From Labyrinthula sp. Ha (taxonomy: Eukaryota > Sar > Bigyra > Labyrinthulida > Labyrinthulaceae): 64,000 nucleotides of DNA. Below are positions 24,001 through 35,530 of this stretch, one piece after another (the stretch's first letter is position 1; each line of letters opens with the position of its first letter). The DNA lies in NCBI GenBank assembly GCA_015227615.1, contig JAALGZ010000005.1:62001-126000 (forward strand), written 5' to 3'. The translations under genes were made by a program, and so were the position numbers. The notes beneath the pieces are model-generated. The model was not told where the DNA came from and ran no database searches. It saw nothing but the letters and a program-made list of their open reading frames with translations.

Positions 24001-25087
24001 ATCCTGTAAAGCTTAATATTCAGTCTAGTTGGACAATTCAGCAAAGTCTACTTGTATTTCTTCACAAGGCCAAAACAAAGGAGTATAACCAAAAATGAGA
24101 AATATTGTTTGTTTGAATGAATTAGAAAGAAAAGTAAAATATAATGAAAAGGCGTCCTAGGCAGAGAAGAACTACAATTACCTGAATCAACTATAACCTT
24201 GATCTCTTGGTGCTGGCTGAGACTATTTTGAGTAAATGTGCAGGACAACTTTGTAATTTACGCGAGGAGAAGTGATCATATTATACTTAACTGGTTGCAT
24301 AAACAGGATAGTATTCAAGTAAGAAGCCAAGGCCTCTGTCTTTAGATGCAATTATAGTATTTATAGTTGTAGAGCTCTAACAAAACTAAAAACTTACATT
24401 CGTCTTCGTTAAGAAAGAAGTTAAAATTATTACAAAAAGGTTTTAAAAAACTGCAAAGGAAGAGAAAAATTCTTTCAGGTAAAAGAAAGAGGTTTGCAAT
24501 GATCTATTTCTATTGTTATTAGCCTTCTTTGAAGTTATAATTTCTTTAGATTTGAGTTGTTTCAAGAAAGTTACGGGATGATATTATCTCGAGACGAGAT
24601 TCTCAGTTTAAACAATTAACCGAATAACAGTACTAATGGGTGTATTGCCAATTAAAATATTAACTGTAAAAATTAATTCTTCCCACGATTTATTGTCATT
24701 TCGATCGATACCAAATCTTGTGTATATTTATCTTTAATCTGGCTTGTTTTTCCTTTTTGGGCAATTTGTATGGCATTAAATATCCTTGATAATTGACGCA
24801 TGTTTATGTCAGAGCTGTGTCCCGTAAACATCAGGACAAGACCGAGAAATAGTTTCATTGTGTCCTTCTAGCGCTATCCCTACCGGTTCAGCAGGATCCG
24901 GGATATTATCACTACTTTTTAACTGTACCATCTCGGCAAATCCAGAGAGCTGTGAGTATGAATTCATATTTTGATTTATAGAATTGAAGCATAACTCATA
25001 GATATCTCAAATAAAGCAAAATAATGCTTAAATTGATCTAAATAATAGCTGAGAGTCGAGCTATTAATAGTGATTTGTGTCACAAAA
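21064..25087. other. Intergenic region, no gene recognised
   Basis: About 4 kb of AT-rich sequence upstream of the first ABCG gene. Only short unsupported open stretches are present. The 5' exon of the minus-strand SIM protein may lie in the first ~150 bases. Confidence 0.55.
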
Positions 25088-25099
25088 GTACAACCTTTT
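25088..25099 (+). promoter_or_regulatory. Conserved upstream element GTACAACCTTTT of ABCG copy 1
   Basis: This 12-mer lies 188 bases before the start codon. The same 12-mer lies 189 bases before the start of the second ABCG gene, although the surrounding upstream DNA has drifted considerably. Weaker islands of similarity follow in the same order (GAAGTTCGA, then TAAGTCCGA and TTTACCA). Conservation at fixed distance suggests a promoter or 5' UTR element. Confidence 0.45.
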
Positions 25100-25275
25100 G
25101 TTGAAGGAAGTTCGAGCAAACTTCTATCTTAGTCGGATAGAATGGTCAATCCGATGATTAAGTCCGAGGTTTTACCAAAAAGCTCGGAAAAAAGACCAGA
25201 TAGATTTAGCATATCTTCTTTGAAGATTTCCCGGTCTGAACCAAATATAACAGAAAAACAAGAACCTTTTAAACT

Positions 25276-27268
25276 ATGTCTCACTCAACCTATGTTCTGG
25301 AAACAAGAAAGAGTATGGAAGATGCATTTCACGATATCGACTTTAATCCACAGTTCAGTTACTTCCGCGCTGGAGAGAAGCGGAAAGTAAATCTTGAGTG
25401 GAGGAACATCGATTACTTCATCAAGGACAAACAAATTCTTCGGGGCGTAACTGGTAGAGTCGATGGTGGAGAAGTTACTGCATTGATGGGCTCATCTGGG
25501 GCGGGGAAGGTATTCTTTTTCTGTTATTTTAATGGTGTAGAGCTCTTTGATGAACGTTCTTGCTGGGCGAGTGGTTACAAGTGGAAAGAAACGTGTGTCT
25601 GGTGATATTTTCGTAAATGGAGTTAAAATGGAACCAAAAGAATATAGAAGAAGAGTTGCTTATGTTATGCAAGATGATTTGCTTTTTGCAACCGCAACGG
25701 TTAAAGAAAGTTTAGATTTTTCTGCCCGATTGAGACTACCACCAGAAATAGCTAATGACGTGGCACAAAGAGAACAGATAGTAACAGACTTGGTTGAATC
25801 TCTTGGATTAACGCACGTGCAAGATTCTATTGTAGGAAGTGTCATGTTGAGAGGAATCAGTGGTGGAGAGCGAAAAAGAGTCGCTATTGGTATAGAGCTG
25901 GTTACTAACCCTACTATGTTGTTTCTAGATGAACCAACTAGTGGGTTAGATAGTTTCAATGCGTGGAAAGTTGTTAAAATTTTGCAAAATTTGGGGAAAA
26001 CAACAGGGTGCTGTTGTCTTTGTACTATTCATCAACCAAGTTCGGAAGTATTTAATGAGTTTGAAAATGTATTGGTGCTCTCCCAAGGTGCAGTGATGTA
26101 TAATGGATTAGTCCCCGATTTACCTCAAATTATGAGTAAACTTGGTAGACCGATTCCAGGGTTGACAAATCCTGCAGATTATATAATGTTAGTTGCGCAA
26201 ACTGTTCCTGATGATGAGCTTATGAGGTTTAATCTATTTACTGGTGAAAGTAAACCACATATTAATTGGGCGTACCAAACTAGCCAGTTTTTTGATAATG
26301 AAAATGCGAAGAAACTTGTGGATCTTGAAGATGTTGCTGACTTGAAAAAAGAAAGTTTTGAGAACTCAAGTTTCTTAAAGCAAGTGTCCCTCTTGACTAA
26401 AAGAGAAGCAAGAGCTTTAGTCAGAGATACATCTATCTTCAAAACTGCGATTGCAACAAGAGTTGTCATGAACTTAGTTGTAGGGGCAATTTTTTTTAAC
26501 GTTTGTGATAGAGACAGAGAAGATTTTAGTGTTGCTGTTGCGTTCTCTGCGGTTCTTTTTGCTTATATTGGGCTCTTTATGGGTTCCCTTCAACCGCAAT
26601 TGCTTAATTTTCCACTAGAAAGGGGGATAATGTTGAGAGAATACCAAACAGGAACCTATGGATCAGCAGCCTATTTGTTCTCAAAGGTTGTTGTAGATAC
26701 TCCAAAACTGTTCATTGAAGTTTTGATCGGTATGTGTGTTACTTACCCAATGATGGGTATGGAAGGTAATTTTGTTTTGATCGTCCTTTTGGGAACCCTT
26801 ACCGGAATTTGTTCAGCAGGTTTAGGTCAAGTAATTGGAGGAGCAGTGTCAAATGCAAAAGCTGCTCAAGAATATAGTCCAGTGCTATTGTTTCCTCAGA
26901 TGTTATTTTCTGGTCTGTTCATTCCAATTGGTAATATCCCCGAATGGTTGCAGTGGATGCAGTACATTTCCATCATCAAGTACGCTGCGACTGTGGGGGG
27001 AGTAATTGAGTTTCAAGATTGTGATTTCGGTGATTTAGCTGATGAGTTAGCTGGTGAGATAGCAGTTTGTAACTCAACCAGTGACAGCTGCTCTTTTCTA
27101 CAAGAGGAGCTCGATTTTCAAATGGATTGTGTGAACTCTTTACAGAACCAGAATGTGAACGAGGATGATGTACCTTTATACCTTGGGCTGATTATTGCTC
27201 TTGCTGTTGGTTTCCGAATGGTTTCCTTGGTGGTGTTAGTTTATAGAGCTAACTTTTTTACAGATTAG
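25276..27268 (+). CDS. ABC transporter, ABCG-type half-transporter (copy 1)
   Basis: Exons 25276-25509 and 25541-27268, joined across a 31-nt intron (GTATTC...GTGTAG) that splits the Walker A motif exactly between Lys78 and Ser79; 653 aa. Order of parts: N-terminal nucleotide-binding domain with Walker A GSSGAGKSS (72-80), signature ISGGERKR (~184-191), Walker B MLFLDEPTSG (~204-213) and the switch histidine in HQPSS (~242). A six-helix membrane domain follows from ~360, with a Cys-containing extracellular loop (CNSTSDSC) before the last helix. NBD-before-TMD order and length fit the ABCG/White-type half-transporters, which work as dimers and usually export lipids, sterols or xenobiotics; the substrate is unknown here. 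The start agrees with the paralogue at 35720. An overlapping upstream ATG at 25142 is in another frame. Confidence 0.92.
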
Positions 27269-29954
27269 AATTTTAGTTTCTTAGGCTGTTTGTGAAAATA
27301 ATTACTAAGGTCTAAATTAAGAACAATTAAATCTACTGCTCAAATTCTTTCCCATAATATTGTTGACTAATTTCTCATCTCCGTGAAGAAAAAATATGTA
27401 CCTCTTACTTTAACAACAGAATACAGTCACAAATTCCTTTGATTTACAAAGCATTGAATAGACAAGGTAAGTACGGATAAATTGAACAAGGTTGCTCCCT
27501 GAATGAAGATAAGGGGCGACAATGTATTTCCTGAGACATCTGCACCAAACACATATTCAATAGCTATCCAGGAATCATGACAGACAGTGTTGCTACTCTT
27601 GCCTAAAACTTTTAAAAACCAAAATAACTTGTGTTTAAAAGCCAAATAAAAGGTGGTTCCTAGGATTAAGCGCACTCTGTGAATTTGAATATACTATATT
27701 ACTTATCAAGAGAATACTATTAGTCTAGTATCGATAAACCATGTTGGAGCAACCTTTTAACTTATCAACCACTCCCGATTAGGGCACTCGATATTTGATC
27801 TCTCTTGTTTTAAGTACAACTTTCTTTTTGGTTTTGTATTATAAAAACTTATGACTACATACCCGGGTACTTATTTTCTATTTACTAATAGTTCCAACTA
27901 GTCAGTACTTTTAAACGCCCAAATGGTCAACTGCGATTAAGAACAATACTGCGCCATATGGCCTAATCTTGCTCAGACCGCCTCTGCTGAACTTTCTTGC
28001 ACCTAATAAGAGGTAATACTACGCTAATGTTATACTATTTCATCTTGTCTCCACCCAGTTTAAGCTGGCCTTTTCACCTTGTTGAAATCATGCCTGGACC
28101 TCACAAGACAGCGTTTTCCTTTGATTAATGCCTAGCTTACATTGAGTTTGTCCTAATACCGGAATGTCTAAAATTTGGATTAAGAAATGAACGAGACTGT
28201 ACCACACTAGAGAACAAATCCTGAGGAATAAAAAACAGAAACTAGGATGTTTAGTTTTTTTCTTTACAGTTTCAAATTTTCAGACCGCATTGTCTTAGCA
28301 TTAACTAGATGAGTTAAGCTGGAAGGGTGCCGCATTGGCGGGAGAATGTGCCGGAGTGAAATGTTGCAGAAGAGCATAAATCTGGACACTAGAGCGATAG
28401 AAAATGTCTTTAAACTTAAAAAATATATAGCCGAGGAAATCCTTGTGTCTTTGGGTGATCGTTTAAGTTCCTCGCTCTCATTAGTTAATTTGGCTCTGCC
28501 ACTGCTGCTCATACACATCTCCATTGCCACACCATACTTTGTAAGGTCCCAACCAGAAGCTACCATATTAGCAGTTTTGCTTAGGGATGGTATCATAAAC
28601 TTACTTTCGGAGAACTAAACCTTTATCATGCCATCATCTTTATTTCCAGAACTGAGTCAAAGATTTCCCGGGAGTTCCTTGTTTCTCAGCAAACCCTATC
28701 ATTTTCTTTACCACTATCTATTTTTCTATCACTTGGGCTAGATTGCTTTCTTATGAGTATTGAAAATGAATTACAAGTCAGAGTAGCGGGGAAAATTAAC
28801 CACTAATAACAAAGGCTCAACAAAGTATTATCAGTTAACAATCGGTGTACGTAACAAAGCTGTAACTGTAGTTTCATTAATATTCTCTACTGGGAGATTT
28901 GTAGTTAGCTATTCAGAGTATTCTAAAATATGAGCAAGCTTTGCATGGTTGTATATTTGTATTCACATATGGTTGTATGTGTCAGACATGGGCAACCTTT
29001 AGCAGCACTAGAAGGAACTTTTATTGAAACTAAGCGAATACTCTGATCTCTCAGCTTTATTTACAAAAGCTATGGAAAAAACTCTGCTGAAGAACTTTCT
29101 GCCCTGTTACCCGTGCTTAGTGCTACATGTTCTTCGCTGACCTCGATGTTTATTTCCTTTAGCTGAAGGTTGAGATCATGTTATGGTAAAAAGTTTTTCC
29201 AATATCTATTATAATGAACAAAAAGTAAGAACAATTGACCAGTACCTCATCGTTAAATGTTGTAGCGGGGCTAATCAGAAAGTTACGGTAATCAATACAG
29301 AAATTTTGTTCTGGCGCAAAAATGTAAGACTGAAATAAACTTGTTCTATCTATCCATTGCAGACTTCACACACGCTGCGTTAGAACAGTAATTTGGTGCT
29401 GCACCTTTCAAGAAAGTAATATATTAGGGAATATAGTTTAGCACGCATTCTTCCACTCAAGGGATAAGAAAGAAATTTTCACTAACAGATATACTAAAAG
29501 AAGAGAGTGGAAGGGTTTACGAGTTTTTTTTTTCATATTTAATTGTTGGCTCTTTTAAACTATGTTCTACTTTAATATCACAGAAATACATCTCTAACTA
29601 CTTTCCTCTGATTGAGACCAGCACTGACATCTACAAATTCAGAAGTGTCGTTGTCTGAGGTAAATATGTCTCAGAAGATTCTCACTTGGGCAAATCGATT
29701 CTTAAAAATTTGAATATCTTTTCTGTGTCAGGTTTTAGCATTGAGTTAAGAATACTATCTCTCTTAGCTTCAACAAGAAAAGTCCTACATGAAAAGGCTA
29801 GCCATTTGCTTCAACCTAAAAAATGTTAAGGGACATTTTGAACTCCTCTGAATTTTAGTACGCTTACTAAAAGGACAGCATTTAACGTTCCTCGCAGCAG
29901 ACAGTTACAGTCTCTATGGCTAGATCAAGTATCCCAACTACAAGTTGTTGTAAC
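27269..29954. other. Intergenic region between ABCG copy 1 and the repeat cluster
   Basis: About 2.7 kb. The first ~100 bases share scattered similarity with the 3' flank of ABCG copy 2, as expected for a duplicated terminator region. Two mutually overlapping open stretches at 28264-28618 (one per strand) have no recognisable domain and I do not call either. Confidence 0.5.
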
Positions 29955-29956
29955 TA

Positions 29957-30266
29957 GCCATATATTCTGATGAGAAAAATCAATAATCAAGTGATTCTTT
30001 TTTTATTCTGATTATTATTAAGAAAGTTGCCATTTTTATTTTTATCAAATGTTTCAGATTTTATTGAAATAATGAATGACTATAAATTCAAGGCAGGGCT
30101 ACATGCCCAAAGAATTTTATTTTACCCTTGCAACGTATGAAAGCAGCTAAACATTACTCATTTCCGGGAATAACCTTATGATAGGATAAACTTGAGCCAT
30201 AAGGCCCATATTCTGATTGTTCTGATACGGTGCAAAACTAAACAAATAATTTCTTGACCTTGTAGC
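29957..30266. mobile_element. Left part of a ~460-bp TIR element (MITE family 2, copy 3), interrupted by the copia element
   Basis: The segment starts after a TA at 29955-29956. It contains the family's internal signatures in order: CCGGGAATAACC, then CATAAGGCCCAT, then GATACGGTGCAAAACTAAAC and TTCTTGACCTTG. All align with positions ~6702-6800 of copy 1. The alignment stops at the 5-bp target site of the LTR element. The remainder should continue after 34663, but the right end is too diverged for me to fix exactly. Confidence 0.6.
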
Positions 30267-30425
30267 TGTTGAAATAACAAATGTCAGAAGTTATATTTGT
30301 TCGCCTGAATAATAATATAAATATAATATAAGTGGACTTGCTCTTTATCGTATAGTTCAAAGTAGATTTTTAATACATATCTAATTGTTTAAAAAGGAAA
30401 TATATTGAACTTCATTTTTATAATA
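30267..30425 (+). repeat. 5' LTR of the copia element
   Basis: 159 bp starting TGTTGAAATAAC and ending TTTTTATAATA. It is identical by eye to 34500-34658. One base of end-point ambiguity exists because the following G is shared with the target duplication. The sequence immediately after it (GGTTAACAGCC) is in the usual position of a primer-binding site; the tRNA is not identified. Confidence 0.9.
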
Positions 30426-30446
30426 GGTTAACAGCCGAACAGCAAC

Positions 30447-33400
30447 ATGGAAAATAAGAATAAAATCAATCCCCTCATAGGGGAACAAGACTACTCCATT
30501 TGGAGATGGAGAATAGAAGCTCTCTTAAATGAGAAAGAGGTGATGGTTCACCTAGAGCTGCAACTAACCGCAATAGAAAACGGTAATGATCCACTGGAAG
30601 GTATAGCTGTCAGGAAAAATAATGCTATACTTACTTCACTCCTCATCAACAGAATCTCCGACAATGTTCTTCTAAGGATCCATGGAATTGAAGCAGCTGG
30701 AAATATCTGGCTCAGACTTAAGGAAATGTTCGCTCTGACTGACAGAGCCCAACGTCAGATAGCCAAAGACAGGTACGTCAATCCAACAGGCGCCACTTTG
30801 ACTGATAAGCTCCATGACTTCGAAGTAAACGTCAGGTCCTATGAACAAGCCGGAGGGAGAATTGATGAAGAGGAGAAGATAGAGAGGGCGATAAAGATCA
30901 TCAATACTCAGGAAGCGAAGCTTCTACAGATTGCTGTGGATTCACAACCTGAGCTTTTCACTTTTGACAAAATTTTACGTCGTTTACATATTTTGGCAAA
31001 CAAGATTCACAGATCAAGAATTACCCAAAATCAAAGGGGGTCGCAATCCGCAAGGAACGCGACCAACACGAGTGCCCGCAAAAAGGGTTTACAATGTCAT
31101 CATTGTAAACGCTTTGGGCACGTAAAAGCGCAGTGCAGGAACCTAAAATGTTCCAACTGCAACGGCTTCGGCCACTTTACTAAAGATTGTAGGGTAAAGA
31201 CAGAGAAACAAGCCAATCTAGCAAACAGAAGCAATACAGATGACGAAGATCTGTTAAACATGAATGAAGGTCAATCTCAAGTGACGTCTTCAACTAAAAC
31301 AACCACATATTTAAAGGAATTACAGGGATTTATGGTAGATATGAATAGAAAAAACGAAAAAGAAAAACAAAAATTAAATAATAATGAAAAAACAAAACAA
31401 AAAGAAGATAAAAATGGAAAAACAAAACAAAAAGAACATAATAAAAAGGAAAACAAAAAGATACATAGATTGATATTTGACAGTGGGGCGAGCGAGCATA
31501 TCGCACCCACATCACTTGAAAAATATATGTCCAACATTACGACCATTGAGAACACGAAAGTAGCAGGAATTAACACTTCAGTAAACACCAACAAGAAAGG
31601 CACTCTCAAGATCAAAATAGATGATAAGATTTTAAAACTGAACGAAGTGTACCTGATCAACTCAAACAATCCAATACTTATCTCACTGGGCAAACTGGCC
31701 ACCAAAGGATTCAACTTTGAAATGGATGACAAAAAATTAGTCATCCAAAATGGCCATATTAGTTCCCTAAAAATACAGAAAAAATACAATAACCTATATG
31801 AATCCAAAGGCGAAGTGGTAGCTGCAAACTCCTTTTATCACAGACTCTTTATGCATCCAAATGAAATAACACTTTCAAAAACATTGAACTTCTACAACAA
31901 GTCATCTTCTTTATCTTCAGCAAAAAGAGTATGTGAAACATGCAATTTATGCAAGGATACCCGCCTTCCAAATAAATCAACCAGAAAGATATCTCAAACG
32001 AAGGAAAACGAGAGACTTTACGGAGATACCGTCAAAACGGGATACATTTCTAAAAAGGGAAAAAGAGGTTTTGTATTACTAACTGATAGTTTCTCAAAAA
32101 TGAAATTCATTAGGACTTACGTAAAAGCATCTGAAGTACCTGCTCTGGTCATCAATATATTGAATCAAATAAAACAAACTAAAGGAAAGTTTCCAAAAGA
32201 AATTTACTGTGATCAAGGCACAGAATTTAAAAATAAGAAGCTAAAGGTGTTTCTCCAACAAAATGCAATTGGCAGAAAATTTAGTGCCAAGTATACACCT
32301 CAACAAAATGGTGTCTCTGAAAGGTCAAATAGAACTGTCCTAGAGAAAATAAAACTCACACTAAATGATGCCAATATATCCCAACTATATTGGAATTACG
32401 CGGCAACTTATGCCGTATATATGTTAAATAGAACCTGGAACAACGGACCCAACGGGGTTCCTTTTCATATATTTTACAACAAAATACCCGATTTGAATGA
32501 TATCTTCCGCTTTGGAGAAGTTGTATATTATAGAAAAGAAAATATTGATAAAAAGTTGATACCCAAAAATAGTAAAGGGTTATATCTTGGACCGTCTAAT
32601 ATATCATCTGAATCGGCCATTTTAGACAGCAATACCAGAAACGTGGTATTTACGAGAAATTTTAGAAACAAATATAGAGAACACTCAATCAAGACCAGGG
32701 AGAAAGGCAACTGGTCCATCAACAACATTCCAGATAAAGATCCATATCAACAATTCTTAAAGATAAGAGAAGAAGATACAAACGAGGAAACAAGTCATTG
32801 GGTAAGACGTTCTCCAAGACTTAAAAATAAAAGTCAAACAGCATATCCTATCACCGTGAACTTTACCTTGGCTAAGAAGCTTGAAGAATATAAAGTTCAA
32901 TACCATGACATATTTTCTGCAAGCGAAGTTAAAAGAAATAAACTTCCAAGAAGTTTCCGCGAAGCAATGAACTCAGAAAAAAAGAATAGCTGGCTCTCTG
33001 CTTACAAAAAGGAACTTGAAAAGTTCATAAATATCGCAAAATGTAAGTTCATCCACAAAAACAACATCCCTCAGAACACCAGAATATATAACTTCATTGA
33101 AATATTTACTAAAAAATATGATAATATCAAAAAGAAGCCAGTGTATAAGGTGCGCTTTGCGGCCGATGGAAGTCAAGCTCCACCTCTGGAACCAGTATAC
33201 TCACCTGTGAGTAATAAGGAAAGCGTTCGCATCTTTCTTGCACATGCTTCGGCGTGTAGTCACAGAATATATCAAGTAGACATAACAAACGCCTATCTCA
33301 ACGCTTCGTTAGATAATCAACGCTTCTATAACCTCCCACAAATATATCGATCCAAGAGAAAGTCCTACGTCTGGGTATCTGATCGTGCAGTGTATGGGCT

Positions 33401-34499
33401 CAAGGAGTCTGGCAGAAAATGGTTCCTTCATATATCAGCATCGTTAATAAGCTTCGGATTTACCACATCAGATGTCGAGATGACCTTGTTCAAGAGGAGG
33501 AATGAAGATGGTGAATACGACTTTATCTTAATTTATGTTGATGATATTTTGATTTCAGTTAAGAAGGATTACAATGCGCACAAGATTCTCCGAGAATTGC
33601 AATCGGTGTATGATATCAAGAGCACCGATAAGGCTCAAAACTTTATAGGTTTCGAGATTATCGATAATTCGAATACCAAATTTATATCATTACAAAATTA
33701 CATTACTAACTCTGCCGACCTTTTTGATCTGGAACGTAGTAAAACGATAGAAACCCCGCACCAACCAGGTGTATATGTGCTCCAGGAGGATAATACGATA
33801 AATCCAACGCTGTATCAACGAATTGTGGGCATACTTCACTTCATCTGTGAGATGGTGAGGCCCGACATATCATTTATTGTCAATAGACTTGCAGTTTTTA
33901 CAAAAAAGCCGGCGATTGAGCACCTACGAGCCGCAAAAAGGGTATTAAAATACTTACTAGGAACAAAAGAATATGGAATCCACTATAAAAAGAATAAGAA
34001 GATATTTGAAATGTATATATTTAGCGATGCTTCTTGGAAAAATGTTACGGGGGACCTGTCGAGTTTGGATGGGCACATTATACTGCTAAATGGAGGACCA
34101 ATATGTTGGAAGAGCAAGAAGCAGAAAAATATATCGAAATCTAGTACAGAAGCGGAAGTAGTAGGTCTCACGAGAGCCTTATCAACCGCCGAGTGGGTGA
34201 AGAATCTACTTACGTTTCTGGAAGTTGATAAACTTAAAGTGAGAATATTCACGGACAGTTTGTCGACTATCAAGCTGTTGCAGGGACAAACTCTGTCAGA
34301 GAAGTCCCGCCATATGGGAGTTAATTTCTTTTTCACAAGGAAGATAATAAAGAAGAATGAATGGCAGTTATCACATATCAGCGGTTTGCAAAATCCGGCT
34401 GATCTGTTCACGAAGCCGGTCTCTAAGATATCCTATTTAAAATTGAGAAACTACTTGGTAAAGAAGAACGTGAGCAATGGAAGGAGGGAAACCGGGTAG
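30447..34499 (+). CDS. Copia polyprotein (Gag-protease-integrase-reverse transcriptase-RNase H)
   Basis: 1350 aa in one frame. Order of parts: Gag-like N-terminal domain (~1-200); two CCHC zinc knuckles (~213-250); a Lys/Glu/Asn-rich linker; aspartic protease with DSGASEH (~345); a pre-integrase zinc region with H...CxxC (~455-505); integrase core with its three acidic positions in LLTDSFS, YCDQGTEF and GVSERSNR (~545, ~588, ~624); reverse transcriptase with LIYVDDILIS (~1029); RNase H beginning at FSDASW (~1192). Integrase before reverse transcriptase is diagnostic of the copia superfamily. The frame looks whole. Confidence 0.93.
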   Translation: MENKNKINPLIGEQDYSIWRWRIEALLNEKEVMVHLELQLTAIENGNDPLEGIAVRKNNAILTSLLINRISDNVLLRIHGIEAAGNIWLRLKEMFALTDRAQRQIAKDRYVNPTGATLTDKLHDFEVNVRSYEQAGGRIDEEEKIERAIKIINTQEAKLLQIAVDSQPELFTFDKILRRLHILANKIHRSRITQNQRGSQSARNATNTSARKKGLQCHHCKRFGHVKAQCRNLKCSNCNGFGHFTKDCRVKTEKQANLANRSNTDDEDLLNMNEGQSQVTSSTKTTTYLKELQGFMVDMNRKNEKEKQKLNNNEKTKQKEDKNGKTKQKEHNKKENKKIHRLIFDSGASEHIAPTSLEKYMSNITTIENTKVAGINTSVNTNKKGTLKIKIDDKILKLNEVYLINSNNPILISLGKLATKGFNFEMDDKKLVIQNGHISSLKIQKKYNNLYESKGEVVAANSFYHRLFMHPNEITLSKTLNFYNKSSSLSSAKRVCETCNLCKDTRLPNKSTRKISQTKENERLYGDTVKTGYISKKGKRGFVLLTDSFSKMKFIRTYVKASEVPALVINILNQIKQTKGKFPKEIYCDQGTEFKNKKLKVFLQQNAIGRKFSAKYTPQQNGVSERSNRTVLEKIKLTLNDANISQLYWNYAATYAVYMLNRTWNNGPNGVPFHIFYNKIPDLNDIFRFGEVVYYRKENIDKKLIPKNSKGLYLGPSNISSESAILDSNTRNVVFTRNFRNKYREHSIKTREKGNWSINNIPDKDPYQQFLKIREEDTNEETSHWVRRSPRLKNKSQTAYPITVNFTLAKKLEEYKVQYHDIFSASEVKRNKLPRSFREAMNSEKKNSWLSAYKKELEKFINIAKCKFIHKNNIPQNTRIYNFIEIFTKKYDNIKKKPVYKVRFAADGSQAPPLEPVYSPVSNKESVRIFLAHASACSHRIYQVDITNAYLNASLDNQRFYNLPQIYRSKRKSYVWVSDRAVYGLKESGRKWFLHISASLISFGFTTSDVEMTLFKRRNEDGEYDFILIYVDDILISVKKDYNAHKILRELQSVYDIKSTDKAQNFIGFEIIDNSNTKFISLQNYITNSADLFDLERSKTIETPHQPGVYVLQEDNTINPTLYQRIVGILHFICEMVRPDISFIVNRLAVFTKKPAIEHLRAAKRVLKYLLGTKEYGIHYKKNKKIFEMYIFSDASWKNVTGDLSSLDGHIILLNGGPICWKSKKQKNISKSSTEAEVVGLTRALSTAEWVKNLLTFLEVDKLKVRIFTDSLSTIKLLQGQTLSEKSRHMGVNFFFTRKIIKKNEWQLSHISGLQNPADLFTKPVSKISYLKLRNYLVKKNVSNGRRETG

Positions 34500-34658
34500 T
34501 GTTGAAATAACAAATGTCAGAAGTTATATTTGTTCGCCTGAATAATAATATAAATATAATATAAGTGGACTTGCTCTTTATCGTATAGTTCAAAGTAGAT
34601 TTTTAATACATATCTAATTGTTTAAAAAGGAAATATATTGAACTTCATTTTTATAATA
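34500..34658 (+). repeat. 3' LTR of the copia element
   Basis: 159 bp, identical by eye to the 5' LTR. It is preceded directly by the polyprotein stop and followed by the GTAGC target duplication. Confidence 0.9.
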
Positions 34659-34663
34659 GTAGC

Positions 34664-34896
34664 CTCATCTTGTATTTATATTCACTGACTATCGATATTC
34701 AGGAAAACAAGTTAAGAAATATAATAAATAAACAACAAGGAAATTCTAATGAAAAATTTTTGGAAAAAGCATCGGTAAGTCGTAATGCAAATTTTGTAGT
34801 AGTCTACTGTTTGCAGACAGGTAATAGAGTAAGATCTTTATACTGCTCTCTTGTCATATTGAAATCTCCCCTTTTGGTAAACTTTAAAAACTTTAC
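34664..34896. repeat. Probable right remainder of the interrupted family-2 TIR element
   Basis: By position, this should be the last ~155-230 bases of the element that starts at 29957. A segment TTTATATTCACTGACTATCGAT can be matched loosely to the TTTATTGTTGATCATCAATTGAT region of copy 1. The end is uncertain; a TA near 34898 is one possibility. Confidence 0.3.
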
Positions 34897-35530
34897 CTAG
34901 TATGAACTAAATAAGAGCTGATTGATTTGTACTCAATGGCAACTATTCTTTTGCGGTAAAATCGTAGATTTAATTCTGAAAGTAAGCAAACGAACCATGA
35001 TATCTTTAAGTTCTTGAAGCAACCTAGTCTTAGGCTTTTCCCTTTTAATTGGATATGCAGTAACTCGCAATTTTCATACTGCTCTTATTAATGATGACAA
35101 AGTTGTCGTCCATCAACCATTGGCACGAATCTTTAAGTTTCTTGTACTTCTACATGAAGTTCTCACTAACTCTGGTTAATAACTTCAAAAAATTTGAAAA
35201 AGGAAGTAAAATTTGAGAATAAACTGCACATGAACTAGCACAACTTCTTCTGCTTCTACAATCTCCATACTTTGCTGTCATCATTTTTTTGAATCGCCAT
35301 TTTGGTTTTCATTCGCTCCTCAACTGGGATTTCAAAAGATATGGATTATCTACGGTAATGCTATTTTACAATGTACAGGAAACCCAATCGTGCACAGAGA
35401 TCGATATTATATGAAGCTTTGTCTATGAGGATAATAATTTATCTAGTGTTAAATTACCTACACCACATTAATATACACATATATGTTCATTTTATAATAG
35501 CAAGACATTAGATGAACTTATATCACACAG
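34897..35530. other. Intergenic region upstream of ABCG copy 2
   Basis: About 630 AT-rich bases between the repeat cluster and the conserved upstream element of the second ABCG gene. Nothing recognised. Confidence 0.5.

Larger units (their letters stand above)
30262..34663 (+). mobile_element. Ty1/copia LTR retrotransposon, whole-looking and young
   Basis: A ~4.4-kb element with direct LTRs at 30267-30425 and 34500-34658 (159 bp each, starting TGTTGAAATA; they read as identical by eye). It is flanked by the 5-bp target duplication GTAGC at 30262-30266 and 34659-34663. A purine-rich tract (about 34479-34490) precedes the right LTR. A single polyprotein frame fills the interior. Identical LTRs indicate a very recent insertion. 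It sits inside a family-2 TIR element and between two ABCG paralogues, in the same orientation as both. Confidence 0.93.

Noticed and set aside
25142-25390. Earlier ATG upstream of ABCG copy 1
   Set aside because: It is in a different frame from the transporter and has no counterpart in copy 2, whereas the chosen start is shared by both copies.
25660-25959. Antisense open frame inside ABCG copy 1, repeated inside copy 2 (36104-36403), and a second pair at 26179-26469 / 36623-36913
   Set aside because: They are conserved only because they lie opposite the converted ABCG core. They have no domain, and codon pressure of the sense gene explains them.
28264-28618. Overlapping open frames of ~110 codons (minus) and ~90 codons (plus)
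   Set aside because: Neither has a recognisable domain, signal peptide or conserved context, and they compete for the same DNA.
31277-31807. 176-codon antisense frame within the copia element, and a 142-codon one at 33983-34411
   Set aside because: They are opposite the polyprotein, with hydrophobic composition explained by the Lys/Asn-rich sense strand.
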